A stretch of DNA of 64,000 bases from DAOUVR01 sp034430535. GTDB lineage: Bacteria; Chloroflexota; Dehalococcoidia; E44-bin15. The notes beneath the pieces were generated by a model, which was not told where the DNA came from, ran no database searches, and saw only the letters and a program-made list of their open reading frames with translations. Positions within the stretch are counted from its first letter, which is position 1. The number at the start of each line of letters is the position of its first letter. The translations under genes and the position numbers were made by a program. Below are positions 8,327 through 17,773 of this stretch, piece after piece. Location: contig CAYUCL010000007.1 of assembly GCA_964443325.1 (NCBI GenBank), forward strand, positions 10,188-74,187, read 5' to 3'.

Positions 8327-8872
8327 ATGAAAATCATCGGCATTTGCGGTTCTCCCAGAAAGGGAAACACGGAGTGGATGCTCAGAAAGCTACTGGAAGG
8401 AGCTACCAAAGCGGGGTCAGAGACTGAGCTCATCTTGCTCAGGGAGAAGGACATCCAAGCGTGCGATGGCTGCTTAAGCTGCGAAGTAGGAGGCAAGCAA
8501 CGAAAGGGAATCTGCAGGATTCAGGACGACATGCAGGAGATTTACCCCAAGCTGGTCGATGCCGATGGCCTGGCTCTCGGCACGCCGGTCTACTTTGAGA
8601 TGCTTTCCGGCCTGCTCAAGAATTTCATGGACAGAACTTGCCCCATCTGGCCAAAGCTAGAGCTAAAGCCAATCGTTGGCATAGCTGTGGCAGAAGAGGG
8701 CGTTGGAAAGGCCGTCGATAACTTGAGGACCTACTCCTCTGTCTGCGGCATGCGATGGGTTGGCCATGTCACCGCTCTGGCTAAAACCCCAAAGCAGGCA
8801 TCGAAAGATATAAATGTTGGGAGGCGACTTGAGCTCCTGGGGAGGAAGCTTGTACATACGCTGCTTGCCTGA
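8327..8872 (+). CDS. NADPH-dependent FMN reductase / flavodoxin-fold protein
   Basis: A 181-residue flavoprotein of the iron-sulfur-flavoprotein-like group. The FMN phosphate loop is GICGSPRKGNTEWML. A cysteine cluster, ACDGCLSCEVGG with a further Cys in KGICRIQDD, follows, as in members that bind an Fe-S cluster or use redox thiols. LALGTPVYFEMLSG is the second FMN-binding loop. ATG 8327 is chosen over the longer frame from 8279 because GGAAGGAG sits eight bases upstream and residue 1 begins the Rossmann strand. The DUF362 gene follows 36 bases later, so they are probably one operon. The electron partner is unknown. Confidence 0.8.
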   Translation: MKIIGICGSPRKGNTEWMLRKLLEGATKAGSETELILLREKDIQACDGCLSCEVGGKQRKGICRIQDDMQEIYPKLVDADGLALGTPVYFEMLSGLLKNFMDRTCPIWPKLELKPIVGIAVAEEGVGKAVDNLRTYSSVCGMRWVGHVTALAKTPKQASKDINVGRRLELLGRKLVHTLLA

Positions 8873-8908
8873 TGAAGCACGTCTGCCAATTTTGCAGAGG
8901 AAAGTCAA

Positions 8909-9850
8909 ATGACAGGTTTCGCTGACAAGGTTGTTGGGCTGTATCACTTCATCAGCGATAGGGCACCGAAGAACATCCCGCTTGTTGACCCAAAGCCCCG
9001 CGCCGCCAATCCCTGGCGCACCAATGGCCAGGCCCTCGTAGCCAGGGTGATAGCAGACGGAGACGTCAGAGTCTCCATCGAAAAAGCTATCGCACTGCTA
9101 GGTCACCTGGGGCAAGCCATCAACAGAGGCGACAGGGTTCTAGTAAAGCCTAATTTCAACAGCCCCGACCCATTTCCCGGCTCCACTGACCCGGCGTTTC
9201 TGCGTGCTGTACTCGAGCTTCTTTTGGAAGCGGGAGCAAGAGTAACAGTAGGTGAAAGCTCTGGCGGGATATGGAGACCAAGCAGGAACGTCTTTCGTAA
9301 GCTAGGCATTTTCGAGTTGGCGCATCACCTAGGCGTGGAGTTGATTGCTTTTGAAGACAAGGCTGACGACTGGGTGAGGATTAAGATAGATGGTGACTAT
9401 CTGCAGTCAGTCTCCATGCCCCGCTCAGCCTACGAAGCCGACAAGATAGTCTATTTGCCCTGCATGAAGACCCACAGTATTGCGCGATTTACCGGCGCTC
9501 TCAAGCTTGCGGTAGGCTTTATGCATCCCGGCGAGCGGCGCGCTCTTCATGCCCGCTGCCTGGAGCAAAAGGTGGCTGAAATCAGCCTGTGCTGGCAACC
9601 AAACCTCATAGTGATGGATGGCAGGAAAGCTTTCGTTTCCGGCGGCCCCGACAAGGGCCAGTTAGCGGAGCCTGGACTGGTGCTTGCTTCCGGCGACCTC
9701 GCCGCTATCGACGTCGAAGCCATGAAAGTATTGCTAACGTATCAGGCAAAGAACAAGCTAGTTGCCGACCCCTGGCAGTCACTTCAGATCGTTACCGCTT
9801 TAAAGCATGGCCTGGGAGTTGGGGAGAGTGGATACGTTGTGGTCGAATGA
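8909..9850 (+). CDS. DUF362 domain protein
   Basis: A 313-residue member of the DUF362 family, which is common in anaerobes and often found with Fe-S and flavin proteins. Typical segments are VLVKPNFNSPDPFPGSTDPAFL, ARVTVGESSGG, the cysteine-containing KIVYLPCMKTHSIARFTGALK and LVLASGDLAAIDVEAM. No ferredoxin domain is fused. AGAGGAAAGTCA precedes ATG 8909. It follows the FMN reductase closely and shares its orientation. The structured repeat begins 14 bases after its stop. Biochemical role unknown for the family; a redox or cofactor role is inference. Confidence 0.75.
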   Translation: MTGFADKVVGLYHFISDRAPKNIPLVDPKPRAANPWRTNGQALVARVIADGDVRVSIEKAIALLGHLGQAINRGDRVLVKPNFNSPDPFPGSTDPAFLRAVLELLLEAGARVTVGESSGGIWRPSRNVFRKLGIFELAHHLGVELIAFEDKADDWVRIKIDGDYLQSVSMPRSAYEADKIVYLPCMKTHSIARFTGALKLAVGFMHPGERRALHARCLEQKVAEISLCWQPNLIVMDGRKAFVSGGPDKGQLAEPGLVLASGDLAAIDVEAMKVLLTYQAKNKLVADPWQSLQIVTALKHGLGVGESGYVVVE

Positions 9851-9863
9851 AGCTGGAATACAG

Positions 9864-9999
9864 CACCTTAATACGTGGATTCTTCTGGAGGACTGAGGGA
9901 GTCCTCTCCCTCAGCTTTCGTGAAGGAAAGGATTCCTTCACGCCTCAGAAAAAACCAGCTAACAGACGGGTCTTTTAAATCCGGACTCACGGATCAAGG
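9864..9999 (+). repeat. Structured multi-hairpin repeat, copy 1
   Basis: A 136-bp element closely similar to 21850-21994. An imperfect outer stem (CCTTAATACGTG with CACGGATCAAGG) encloses two perfect hairpins: CTGAGGGAG-TCCT-CTCCCTCAG, and CGTGAAGGAA-AGGA-TTCCTTCACG. A single-stranded CTCAGAAAAAACCA segment lies between the last hairpin and the closing strand. It starts 14 bases after the DUF362 stop and no reading frame is conserved across it. It is either a structured RNA or a non-autonomous mobile repeat. Confidence 0.8.
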
Positions 10000-10143
10000 C
10001 AGCAGACGTATAGTTGATAGCATTTCAGAAAAGTGGTAGCCTATGAGGTCACAGAATTCCCGGGCAGGAATCAGGACTGGACCGAAGTCCCAGGGAAAAG
10101 TTCACTCTTAGGTGTCCCATATTTTGGAGAGTGAGGGGAAATA

Positions 10144-11574
10144 ATGGATATAAAAACCTTCCTGTCAAATAAAGGAGAGGTATCTTCCGAGTTTGTCGAA
10201 AAAGTGAAACATATTATAGGAGAGGAAAATGTCTCGGAGAGGGAATGCGACCTCATTTCCTACAGCCTTGACTACTGGTTATACGGGATTTTCCTTTCTC
10301 AGCATGGCAATTTACCATCGCTTCCCTGCGTTGTTATCTCGCCCAAGAATCATGAGGAAATACAGGGCATCCTGAAATATGCCAATGAATATAAGGTTAA
10401 CATTACGCCATTTGGCGGTGGTTCAGGCGTGCTCGGCGGCACTATCCCTATGGAAGGTAGTGCTATCCTGAACCTTCAGAGAATGAACAAATTTATCTCC
10501 CTAGATGAAACGTCGCTGGTTGCTGAGTTCGAAGCAGGAATTATCGGCGCAAATCTCGAGCGGGAGCTGAATCACAGGGGCTATTCAATGGGAAATATTC
10601 CCCAGTCGTTCTATTGCTCCACTCTCGGTGGATGGATTGCAACACGTGCTGTGGGACAATTCTCCACAAAATATGGGAAAATTGAGGACATGGTCCTGGG
10701 AATGGAAGTGGTGCTTCCCGACGGAAATCTTCTTAATATAAAACCGGTTCCAAGACGCTCCACGGGGCCTTCGCTAAAAGACCTGTTCCTGGGCGCTGAA
10801 GGAACTCTTGGCATCGTGACAAAAGCGGTGGTATCAATACATCCCCTGCCAGAGGCAACAATAAAATTATCGTTTGCTTTACCCTCCATTGAAGCAGCAG
10901 TGGAAGTGGTGCGGAGGGTTTTGAGATGTGATGCAAAGCCGGCAGTAGTGAGGATATTTGATGAAGCCGAAAGTGAAAGGTATTTCAAAGAAGCAGGAAG
11001 TAAGGTAACGATTGTGTTTATATCCGAGGGCGAGCCAGATTTCGTGGCGCTTGAAAGCAGCGTGATTGAGAGAATTGCCAAAGAAAGTGGGGGAGAGCCT
11101 CTGGGAGAGAATCCCGTGAATATATGGCTTGAGAAACGTTTCGATATCGGTGCAGGTCCTATCCTGATGCAACGGGGAGGAATTGTGGACACAATTGAGG
11201 TTGTTTCTCTATTCAAAGATGCGGTAAATCTCTACGATGACATGATCTCCTCCATGAAGGCAGTGGAAGGTGCAATATCAGTGTCAGGTCATTTTTCACA
11301 CTTTTACCGTGAAGGAGCTTGCCTATACATCACGTTCGTTGGTTTCCCCAAAGACCCGATGCGCTACTACCATGACACGTGGACTGCCGCCATGGAAGCT
11401 ACCCTGAGAAACAATGGCTCTATCAGCCATCACCATGGAATCGGATACTGGAGAAAGGAGTTTATGCGGCAGGAGTTGGGTGCTAGTGGGGTGGAGTTGC
11501 TCCGAAAAATCAAATTCGCATTGGACCCAAATGGTATTATGAACAGAGGAAAGCTTGTCGAAGATGGAAGATAA
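10144..11574 (+). CDS. FAD-linked oxidase, GlcD / D-lactate dehydrogenase type
   Basis: A 476-residue FAD enzyme of the glycolate oxidase GlcD / D-2-hydroxyacid dehydrogenase family. The N-terminal PCMH-type FAD domain has ITPFGGGSGVLGGTIP and STLGGWIATRAVGQFSTKYG. The C-terminal FAD-oxidase domain ends with SISHHHGIGYWR and DPNGIMNRGKL. It oxidises a 2-hydroxyacid, or possibly an alkyl-type ester, and passes electrons to the adjacent Fe-S protein. GAGAGTGAGGGG precedes ATG 10144. It is the first gene of a six-gene operon and overlaps the next gene by 20 bases. The substrate is not certain: the operon also encodes glycerol-3-phosphate-type enzymes. Confidence 0.82.
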   Translation: MDIKTFLSNKGEVSSEFVEKVKHIIGEENVSERECDLISYSLDYWLYGIFLSQHGNLPSLPCVVISPKNHEEIQGILKYANEYKVNITPFGGGSGVLGGTIPMEGSAILNLQRMNKFISLDETSLVAEFEAGIIGANLERELNHRGYSMGNIPQSFYCSTLGGWIATRAVGQFSTKYGKIEDMVLGMEVVLPDGNLLNIKPVPRRSTGPSLKDLFLGAEGTLGIVTKAVVSIHPLPEATIKLSFALPSIEAAVEVVRRVLRCDAKPAVVRIFDEAESERYFKEAGSKVTIVFISEGEPDFVALESSVIERIAKESGGEPLGENPVNIWLEKRFDIGAGPILMQRGGIVDTIEVVSLFKDAVNLYDDMISSMKAVEGAISVSGHFSHFYREGACLYITFVGFPKDPMRYYHDTWTAAMEATLRNNGSISHHHGIGYWRKEFMRQELGASGVELLRKIKFALDPNGIMNRGKLVEDGR

Positions 11575-12637
11575 AAAAGAACTGGAACAAATCACAAATT
11601 GCGCAATGTGCGCCAATATGTGTAAGCATAGTTGCCCTACGTATCTTGCCACGGGAAAGGAAACGATTACCCCTCAGAAAAAGGCTCGTCTTATTCTTTA
11701 TGAGGAGAAGGCATTTCTTGAAGACGAACAGGGCTTCTTTGATGTGATGTTCCAGTGTGCCATGTGCGGAGCATGCAAGGCACATTGTATCTACGATGAT
11801 TTCGACCTGAGGAAATTCATTCAAATAGGGCGGAGCAAGGCTTTCCAAAAGGGCATGCTGCCAGAGGAAACAAGGGGACGAGTGGAAACGTTTATGAAGT
11901 TTGGTAATCCCTATGGTGAGCGACAGCTTCTTCAAAAGGGAGCAGGAGACCTCGGCTATTTCGTTTCCTGTTCCGCTTACCGTGACCAACAAGTGCCGCA
12001 GGCTATGGATAGGATAATCTCCGCGAGCAAGGAACAGGTTCACCAATTCGGCGGTGCCGAGATCTGCTGTGGCGCACCCCTTTACTACGCCGGTGACACG
12101 GAAGGATTCAAGAAGGCAGCAGAAAAAATGAAAGAGGAGATTGAAAAGAGAAAACTGCGGAAGGTCATTGTAGACTGTCCCAATTGCTTAAAAACGATGA
12201 CAGAGGTGTACCACAGTGTCGGAGTTGACTTAAATGTGGAGTTTATTCACACCGCTGAATTCCTCAATGCTCTCCTTAAGGAAGGGAAGATAAAGGTAAA
12301 CAGAACGAACACTACGGCGACTTTTCACGACCCTTGTATCCTTGTAAACGATATCGGTATTACCACAGCCCCAAGAGAAGTCCTTGAAGTACTAGGTTTT
12401 GAGATAAGGGAGCCGGTCTACTCGCGTGAGGATACACATTGCTGCGGCGGGCTACCCGGCGCTAGCATCGGCGATGCCAAGGTCGCCAATCAGGTGAATA
12501 CGATGCGCATAAATGAGCTCAGGGAAACCGCTGCCGATGTTTACCTTTCAGCGTGCCCTACATGCAAAGCCGCCTTATCCGATGTGGATATGAAAGACAT
12601 AACTGAAATCGTATCGGAACAGATTGTCGATGAATAA
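11555..12637 (+). CDS. Fe-S electron carrier, GlcF / HdrD-like (two CCG domains)
   Basis: A 360-residue protein. Two N-terminal cysteine clusters (NCAMCANMCKHSCP and FQCAMCGACKAHC) bind [4Fe-4S] centres. Two cysteine-rich CCG domains follow (EICCGAPLYYAGD with VDCPNCL, and DTHCCGGLPGAS with SACPTCK). Such proteins take electrons from a GlcD-type flavoprotein towards the quinone pool or a heterodisulfide. TTG 11555 has AGAGGA four bases upstream. ATG 11564, three codons in, is the alternative. Translational coupling to both neighbours is likely, because it overlaps each. No membrane helix is seen, so association with the membrane would be through a partner. Confidence 0.82.
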   Translation: MSKMEDKKELEQITNCAMCANMCKHSCPTYLATGKETITPQKKARLILYEEKAFLEDEQGFFDVMFQCAMCGACKAHCIYDDFDLRKFIQIGRSKAFQKGMLPEETRGRVETFMKFGNPYGERQLLQKGAGDLGYFVSCSAYRDQQVPQAMDRIISASKEQVHQFGGAEICCGAPLYYAGDTEGFKKAAEKMKEEIEKRKLRKVIVDCPNCLKTMTEVYHSVGVDLNVEFIHTAEFLNALLKEGKIKVNRTNTTATFHDPCILVNDIGITTAPREVLEVLGFEIREPVYSREDTHCCGGLPGASIGDAKVANQVNTMRINELRETAADVYLSACPTCKAALSDVDMKDITEIVSEQIVDE

Positions 12638-14357
12638 AAAAGAGCTGTCACGAACCATACAAGGCGAGATAGAAAAAGCAGTTGGTGAAAAGGCAACTGT
12701 CTCCATCAAAGATAGCGTCGTAAGATTAAGCGGACACTTTGCCACTTATCAGGGTGTCGTGGATGCCGGACATACTGCCGGTGAATTTGAACAGGTCAGG
12801 GGAGTTCTAAATGAAATCGATTATCCCGACAAGAAACCATTTGTCCCGCCTCAAAAGGTATCCGATGAGCTTGCTGGAAAAGAGTTCGATGTTGTTATCG
12901 TCGGTGGCGGCATAATCGGCGTGGCAATCGCCAGAGAACTCTCACGATTCAACCTGAGCACAGCGTTAATTGAACGGCATGATGACCTGGGAACAGATCA
13001 AACAGCTCATAGCAACGCCCTGATACATCCTTCGTTCGTCACCGCATCTGGCACGTTGAAATGGGAGATGAACTACAGGGGAAACCCAATGTATGATGAA
13101 GTCGCCAGCCAACTCGATGTTGATTTGAAGCGGGTAGGGACACTTATTGTGGCTGAAAACCCTGACGAAGAACTACTGTTTCCCTATGTAACGAAAATGG
13201 CCATCAAACACAAAGACCCAGATCCAAAGGAGCTGAACAGAGATGAGCTGGATAAGATTGAGCCAGGTCTTGCCCCCAATATCAGGAAGGGTCTACTCGT
13301 ATGGAACACAGGTATCATATCTCCATTTGAACTCACCATCGCTTACGCCGAGAATGCCATAGCAAATGGGGTGCAGCTTTTTCTTAACACAAGCGTAATA
13401 GGAGTCCAAACGGAGGAAGGAAGCATTAAGGCGATAAATACAACAAGAGGGACCATTAGAACGCATATCCTGGTCAATGCCGCAGGACTGTATTCTGATA
13501 GGATTGCCGAATTTGCTGGAGACAGGTTCTTCACCATCCATCCCAGAAAAGGAGAAACAATCATATTCGATAAATCTTACCAGCCAGTGCACACAGTTCT
13601 GGCTTCGTTTAGCATGGCGGGAGACAGAAGTAAACATAGCAAAGGAGGAGGCATCATCCCCACGATTGATGGCAACCTTCAGTTCGGTCCAACAGCAGAG
13701 GAGGTGTGTAACAGAGAGGATGTTTCCACCACGTTTGCCGGGCTCGAAGTTTTACTTGATAAATTCACACCAGTGCTTGAGCGACTTAAGCCACACTATG
13801 AGAAACCCGACAAGAGCAAAATCATCACTCATTTCGCTGGTTGTAGAGCGGCGACGTACAAGGAGGATTTCATTATTGAGCCATCCAAGAAGGTGAAGGG
13901 GTTAGTTCACGTTGCCGGGATTCAATCCCCGGGATTTGCATCGGCGCCAGCCATTGCTGAAAGAGTGAAGGGAATCATAGTACAAGAATGGCACCCGGCG
14001 GATAATATAAACTTCGAGCCAAGGAGGAAAAGGAGCAAGCGTTTTAGCGAACTGGAACAAAAGGAAAGAGATGAGCTTATCCTAATGAACCCTTTATACG
14101 CACATATTGTCTGCCGCTGTGAAAATGTGAGCGAAGGCGAGATTGTAGATGCGTTTCACAGAGGTATCCCTGTAAACAGCATCGATGCCATTAAAAGGAG
14201 GACAAGAGCAGGTATGGGAAGATGTCAGGGCGGCTTTTGCATGCCCAGGGTGCTGGAGATCATCAGCAGGGAGGCGAATTTGGAAAAGGAATTGGTCACA
14301 AAGAGCGGAGACAAATCTTTTATCCTTGGCGGAAGAACAAAGCAGGTTAAGAAATGA
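12630..14357 (+). CDS. FAD-dependent glycerol-3-phosphate dehydrogenase, GlpA-like, with BFD domain
   Basis: A dehydrogenase of about 575 residues in three parts. The first 65 residues (VSIKDSVVRLSGHFATYQGV) resemble a BON-like domain and are unusual for this family. Next is a DAO-type FAD domain starting VVIVGGGIIGVAIARELSR. The C-terminus is a BFD-like [2Fe-2S] domain with CRCENVSEGEI and GRCQGGFC, as in anaerobic GlpA. ATG 12630 is preferred; it overlaps the previous stop, and the longer frame only adds a TTG codon two residues earlier. It would oxidise glycerol-3-phosphate or a similar polyol phosphate and pass electrons to the GlpB-like and DUF1667 proteins downstream. Substrate is inferred from the neighbouring kinase. 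Confidence 0.8.
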   Translation: MNKKELSRTIQGEIEKAVGEKATVSIKDSVVRLSGHFATYQGVVDAGHTAGEFEQVRGVLNEIDYPDKKPFVPPQKVSDELAGKEFDVVIVGGGIIGVAIARELSRFNLSTALIERHDDLGTDQTAHSNALIHPSFVTASGTLKWEMNYRGNPMYDEVASQLDVDLKRVGTLIVAENPDEELLFPYVTKMAIKHKDPDPKELNRDELDKIEPGLAPNIRKGLLVWNTGIISPFELTIAYAENAIANGVQLFLNTSVIGVQTEEGSIKAINTTRGTIRTHILVNAAGLYSDRIAEFAGDRFFTIHPRKGETIIFDKSYQPVHTVLASFSMAGDRSKHSKGGGIIPTIDGNLQFGPTAEEVCNREDVSTTFAGLEVLLDKFTPVLERLKPHYEKPDKSKIITHFAGCRAATYKEDFIIEPSKKVKGLVHVAGIQSPGFASAPAIAERVKGIIVQEWHPADNINFEPRRKRSKRFSELEQKERDELILMNPLYAHIVCRCENVSEGEIVDAFHRGIPVNSIDAIKRRTRAGMGRCQGGFCMPRVLEIISREANLEKELVTKSGDKSFILGGRTKQVKK

Positions 14358-15907
14358 AACATTTCGTTGTCATTGATGCGGGAACACAAAACATAAAGGC
14401 TTTTATCTTTGATGAGAAAGGGAATGAGGTATATGGCGAGGCATATGCTGTGAGCCCGTATTTTTCTACTCAACCTGATTTTGCTGAGCAGGATGCCGAG
14501 GAGTATCTGAGAATTACCGAGAGGGTAACGAAGAGTGTGGTGGAAAACTCCCATGTTCCCACAGATGAACTCGCTGCTGTTGCTATTACAACTCACAGAA
14601 GCACAATTGTGCCCGTTGATGAAGATGGCAAACCTGTTCGTCCTGCAATCACCTGGCTTGATGAACGTAAGACAGAGGGACTAAAGCTCCCTGGCGGAGC
14701 CCTTCTAGCGCTGGTGTTTAGAATTAAGAGAATGACTTCTAAGCTTAAGGTGTATCAGAGAAGGTCCAAGTTCAACTGGCTCAGGAGATACGAACCAGAA
14801 AGCTACAACAAAACTCACATGTTCCTCACTATCTCGTCCTTTATCTTTCATGCGTTAACCAACCAGTTTAAAGACTGCTCCTCCATGATAGTGGGGCTGT
14901 TTCCCATCGACCTGAAGGGACTTCGGTGGCATTCCCAAGAGGTGGTCTTCAAGGTTTTCGGAGTTGAGCGAAAAAAGCTGCCCCATCTTGTCACACCAAC
15001 CGACATCGCCGGGACGGTCTCGGAGGAAGGAGCAAAAAGATTCGGTGTGCCTCAAGGGCTCCCCGTAATCATCGGAGCAGGAGACAAACAATCCGAACTT
15101 CTCGGCGCTGGTGCGATAAGTAACGATATCGCTGAAATCAGCTATGGAACGGCCGCCGTCATCGAAATACTCTCCAGCAAGTATGTCACTGACCCTAACA
15201 TGGATTTCTTCACCTGGGGAGCAGCAATTCCAAACCAGTGGGCACTCGAAGGTTTTTTACCGAAAGGATACTGGATGGTATCCTGGTTTAAAACAGAGTT
15301 TTGCAAAGATGAGGAGGCAGAGGCAGAGAAACTGAGGGTACAACCAGAGGACTTGTTGAACAGGGAAATGGGGGAAATTTCTCCTGGTTCTATGGGCTTG
15401 ATTCTGCAGCCTTACTGGCACCCACTGGAAAACGACCCCCTTTCCAAAGGTGCCATAATAGGATTCTTTGGAGAGCACGGAAAAACGCATATCTACAGGG
15501 CAATTGTTGAAGGCGTTGCCTACGAATTGCGAAGACTGAAGGAGATAATCGAGAAGCATTCAGGAAGCAAAGTGAGGGAGTTGAGAGTTGGTGGGGGAGG
15601 CTCAAAAAGCGACGAGATCATGCAAATCACCGCTGACATCTTCGGCCTTCCCACAACAAGATTGCATACAAGCAATCTCTCAGCATTGGGTGCCGCAATC
15701 GATGCCGCTGTTGCCTTGAAGATCTATAACAGCTTCGCTGAAGCTGTGGTCAATATGGTAAGAGTAAAGGAGACGTTTACTCCCCGCGAGGAGAGTGCCA
15801 AAATCTATGACAGGTTATTTAATGAAGTGTACAAAAAGATTTATCCTGCACTTTCCCCATTACACTACAAAATTGCTGAAATTACGGGATACCCAAAGAT
15901 AAGATAA
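14354..15907 (+). CDS. FGGY-family carbohydrate kinase (glycerol kinase / xylulokinase type)
   Basis: A 517-residue FGGY kinase. The first ATP-binding loop is FVVIDAGTQNIKAFIFD. AITTHRSTIVPVDEDGKPVRPAITWLDER is the FGGY_N substrate region, GAGDKQSELLGAGAI the hinge, and VGGGGSKSDEIMQITADIFG the FGGY_C nucleotide site. ATG 14354 overlaps the GlpA-like stop by four bases, so translation is coupled. Position inside a GlpA/GlpB/DUF1667 operon suggests glycerol as substrate. The sequence is not a close textbook GlpK, so another polyol or ketose is possible. No glycerol facilitator is encoded nearby. Confidence 0.8.
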   Translation: MKHFVVIDAGTQNIKAFIFDEKGNEVYGEAYAVSPYFSTQPDFAEQDAEEYLRITERVTKSVVENSHVPTDELAAVAITTHRSTIVPVDEDGKPVRPAITWLDERKTEGLKLPGGALLALVFRIKRMTSKLKVYQRRSKFNWLRRYEPESYNKTHMFLTISSFIFHALTNQFKDCSSMIVGLFPIDLKGLRWHSQEVVFKVFGVERKKLPHLVTPTDIAGTVSEEGAKRFGVPQGLPVIIGAGDKQSELLGAGAISNDIAEISYGTAAVIEILSSKYVTDPNMDFFTWGAAIPNQWALEGFLPKGYWMVSWFKTEFCKDEEAEAEKLRVQPEDLLNREMGEISPGSMGLILQPYWHPLENDPLSKGAIIGFFGEHGKTHIYRAIVEGVAYELRRLKEIIEKHSGSKVRELRVGGGGSKSDEIMQITADIFGLPTTRLHTSNLSALGAAIDAAVALKIYNSFAEAVVNMVRVKETFTPREESAKIYDRLFNEVYKKIYPALSPLHYKIAEITGYPKIR

Positions 15908-15951
15908 CGGCATAGATAGGGTATATATTGGCCGTGGAAGCTTGATAAGAG

Positions 15952-17193
15952 ATGCGAATGGAAGCTGACGTAACTGTAATAGGCAGCGGACCTGCTGGGC
16001 TTGTTGCCGCACTCCATGCTTATGAAAGTGGCGCCAAGAATGTTCTTCTGCTTGAAAGAGAGGAGGAACTGGGTGGCATCCTGAAACAATGCATACATAA
16101 TGGCTTTGGGTTGGAGCAATTCAAGACAGACTACACCGGTCCTGAGTATGCCGAGCGCCTTATCGAAGAGATAGAGAAGACAAATGTACGATGCTTCTTG
16201 AATACAATGGTGATCGCCCTTTCGGCAGACAGGACCGTTACAGCAGTAAATCCTGATAGCGGTGTGTTCAAGGTAAAATCAAAAAGCGTTGTGCTTGCTA
16301 TGGGATGCCGGGAACGTCCACGAGGAGGTATTAATATTCCGGGCACTCGCCCTGCCGGAGTATATACCGCGGGAGTAGCTCAAAAATTTGTCAATATCGA
16401 TGGATATCTTCCTGGGAAAGAGATCGTTATCCTGGGCTCCGGGGATATCGGACTTATAATGGCGAGGAGGCTCACCCTGGAGGGCGCTCAAGTGAAAGGC
16501 GTCTATGAAATAATGGATTACCCTGGAGGATTAAAGCGAAATATCGTTCAGTGCCTAAATGATTTCAATATCCCTCTTCATTTATCTCACACAATAACAG
16601 AGATACGAGGCAACGAACGCGTAGAAGGTGTTGTGGTATCAAGTGTAGACGATAAAATGCAGCCAATCGGAGGTAGTGAACAGTTCATAGCCTGCGATAC
16701 CTTGCTTCTTTCCGTAGGATTGATCCCCGAAAATGAGCTATCAAAGGGAGCTGGAATAAAACTTAGCCCAACTACTAATGGACCTATTACCACAGAGACG
16801 ATGGAAACAGCCATGCCGGGAATATTTTCCTGTGGCAATGTCTCAACCGTATTTGACCTGGTGGATTATGTTGCCGAAACTGGCATGACTGCCGGTAGAA
16901 ACGCCGCAAGATTTGCAACAGCCAGGAAGACGGAGAGAAACTCTGTTGAGGTAATTCCGGGAAAAAATGTGAGAGTGCTTTTTCCTCAACGATATTCTTT
17001 TAAAAACGACCTTGTTTTGTTTATCAGGCCTGCGAAGCCCATCGAGAGACCAGTGAGCATAGATATTTCCCCTCTTGACATGCATTTTAAGAGATTGTAC
17101 GCCAGGCCAAACGAAATGATTAGAGTAAAAGTGCCCAAGGACAGGTTGAAGGACATTACTGAACCCATTGAGGTCAATATAACAGAGAGATAG
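15952..17193 (+). CDS. NAD(P)/FAD-dependent oxidoreductase, GlpB-like operon partner
   Basis: A 413-residue two-dinucleotide-fold flavoprotein. FAD site: VTVIGSGPAGLVAALHA. NAD(P) site: IVILGSGDIGLIMARRL. C-terminal FAD closure: GIFSCGNVSTVFDLVDYVAETG. RERPRGGINIPGTRPAG resembles the motif of this family. Together with a GlpA-like protein upstream and a DUF1667 protein downstream it reproduces the polyol-phosphate dehydrogenase arrangement I recall from Thermotoga and Firmicutes. It probably relays electrons between the GlpA-like flavoprotein and NAD(P) or another acceptor. ATG 15952 lies 44 bases after the kinase. A weak GATAAGAGATG is the only ribosome site. Confidence 0.82.
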   Translation: MRMEADVTVIGSGPAGLVAALHAYESGAKNVLLLEREEELGGILKQCIHNGFGLEQFKTDYTGPEYAERLIEEIEKTNVRCFLNTMVIALSADRTVTAVNPDSGVFKVKSKSVVLAMGCRERPRGGINIPGTRPAGVYTAGVAQKFVNIDGYLPGKEIVILGSGDIGLIMARRLTLEGAQVKGVYEIMDYPGGLKRNIVQCLNDFNIPLHLSHTITEIRGNERVEGVVVSSVDDKMQPIGGSEQFIACDTLLLSVGLIPENELSKGAGIKLSPTTNGPITTETMETAMPGIFSCGNVSTVFDLVDYVAETGMTAGRNAARFATARKTERNSVEVIPGKNVRVLFPQRYSFKNDLVLFIRPAKPIERPVSIDISPLDMHFKRLYARPNEMIRVKVPKDRLKDITEPIEVNITER

Positions 17194-17195
17194 TG

Positions 17196-17585
17196 ATGGA
17201 CATAGAGAAGAAACAGTTTACCTGCGTTATTTGTCCCATTGGATGCGAGATTGAAGTACAGCTTCAGGACAGCGATGTAGTATCAATTGAAGGAAACAAA
17301 TGCGCAAAAGGGAAAGAATTCGTGTTGCAGGAATTACAGGAGCCGATGCGTGTGTTAACCACAACGATTCGCATAGAGGGGGCAAAGTGGGCGATGCTTC
17401 CTGTTCGCACCGATAAAGCGATCCCAAAGCGATTGTTGTTCAGAGCGATTAAAGAACTTCAGGGTATCGAATTGAATGCGCCTGTGCAGATGTCCGATGT
17501 CATAATCACGGATATTGCTGGCGCTGATGCAAATATTGTAGCCACCAGAAATATGAAGCGGGAGAACAAAGGCAAGTCCGTTTAG
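17196..17585 (+). CDS. DUF1667 protein, small redox partner of the GlpA/GlpB-like pair
   Basis: A 129-residue member of DUF1667. The N-terminal CVICPIGCEIEVQ and CAKGKEFVLQE form a four-cysteine set (C-x2-C-x3-C ... C) reminiscent of the Fe-S N-terminus of molybdopterin oxidoreductases, hence a likely cluster-binding subunit. The remainder (RVLTTTIRIEG, LPVRTDKAIPKRLLFRA) is a conserved beta-rich domain. ATG 17196 directly follows the previous stop; a GTG one codon earlier is possible. It is the last gene of the operon. Family function is inferred from context across genomes, not from biochemistry known to me. Confidence 0.8.
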   Translation: MDIEKKQFTCVICPIGCEIEVQLQDSDVVSIEGNKCAKGKEFVLQELQEPMRVLTTTIRIEGAKWAMLPVRTDKAIPKRLLFRAIKELQGIELNAPVQMSDVIITDIAGADANIVATRNMKRENKGKSV

Positions 17586-17773
17586 ATAGATAGGTAACAA
17601 TCAACGTATCAGGGGCATCTTCCGCAACCTCTCGCAAACGTTTTATCGAATCGCCCCCCTAACAGTTCGCCAGAAATTTACTTTTAGCAGTACTTTTATC
17701 TCAGGCCAGTGTTTTTTCTTTATGAAGTTAGTGCATTGTGATGCCTTCGGGTAGAAGGAGATGCTATGAGCCT

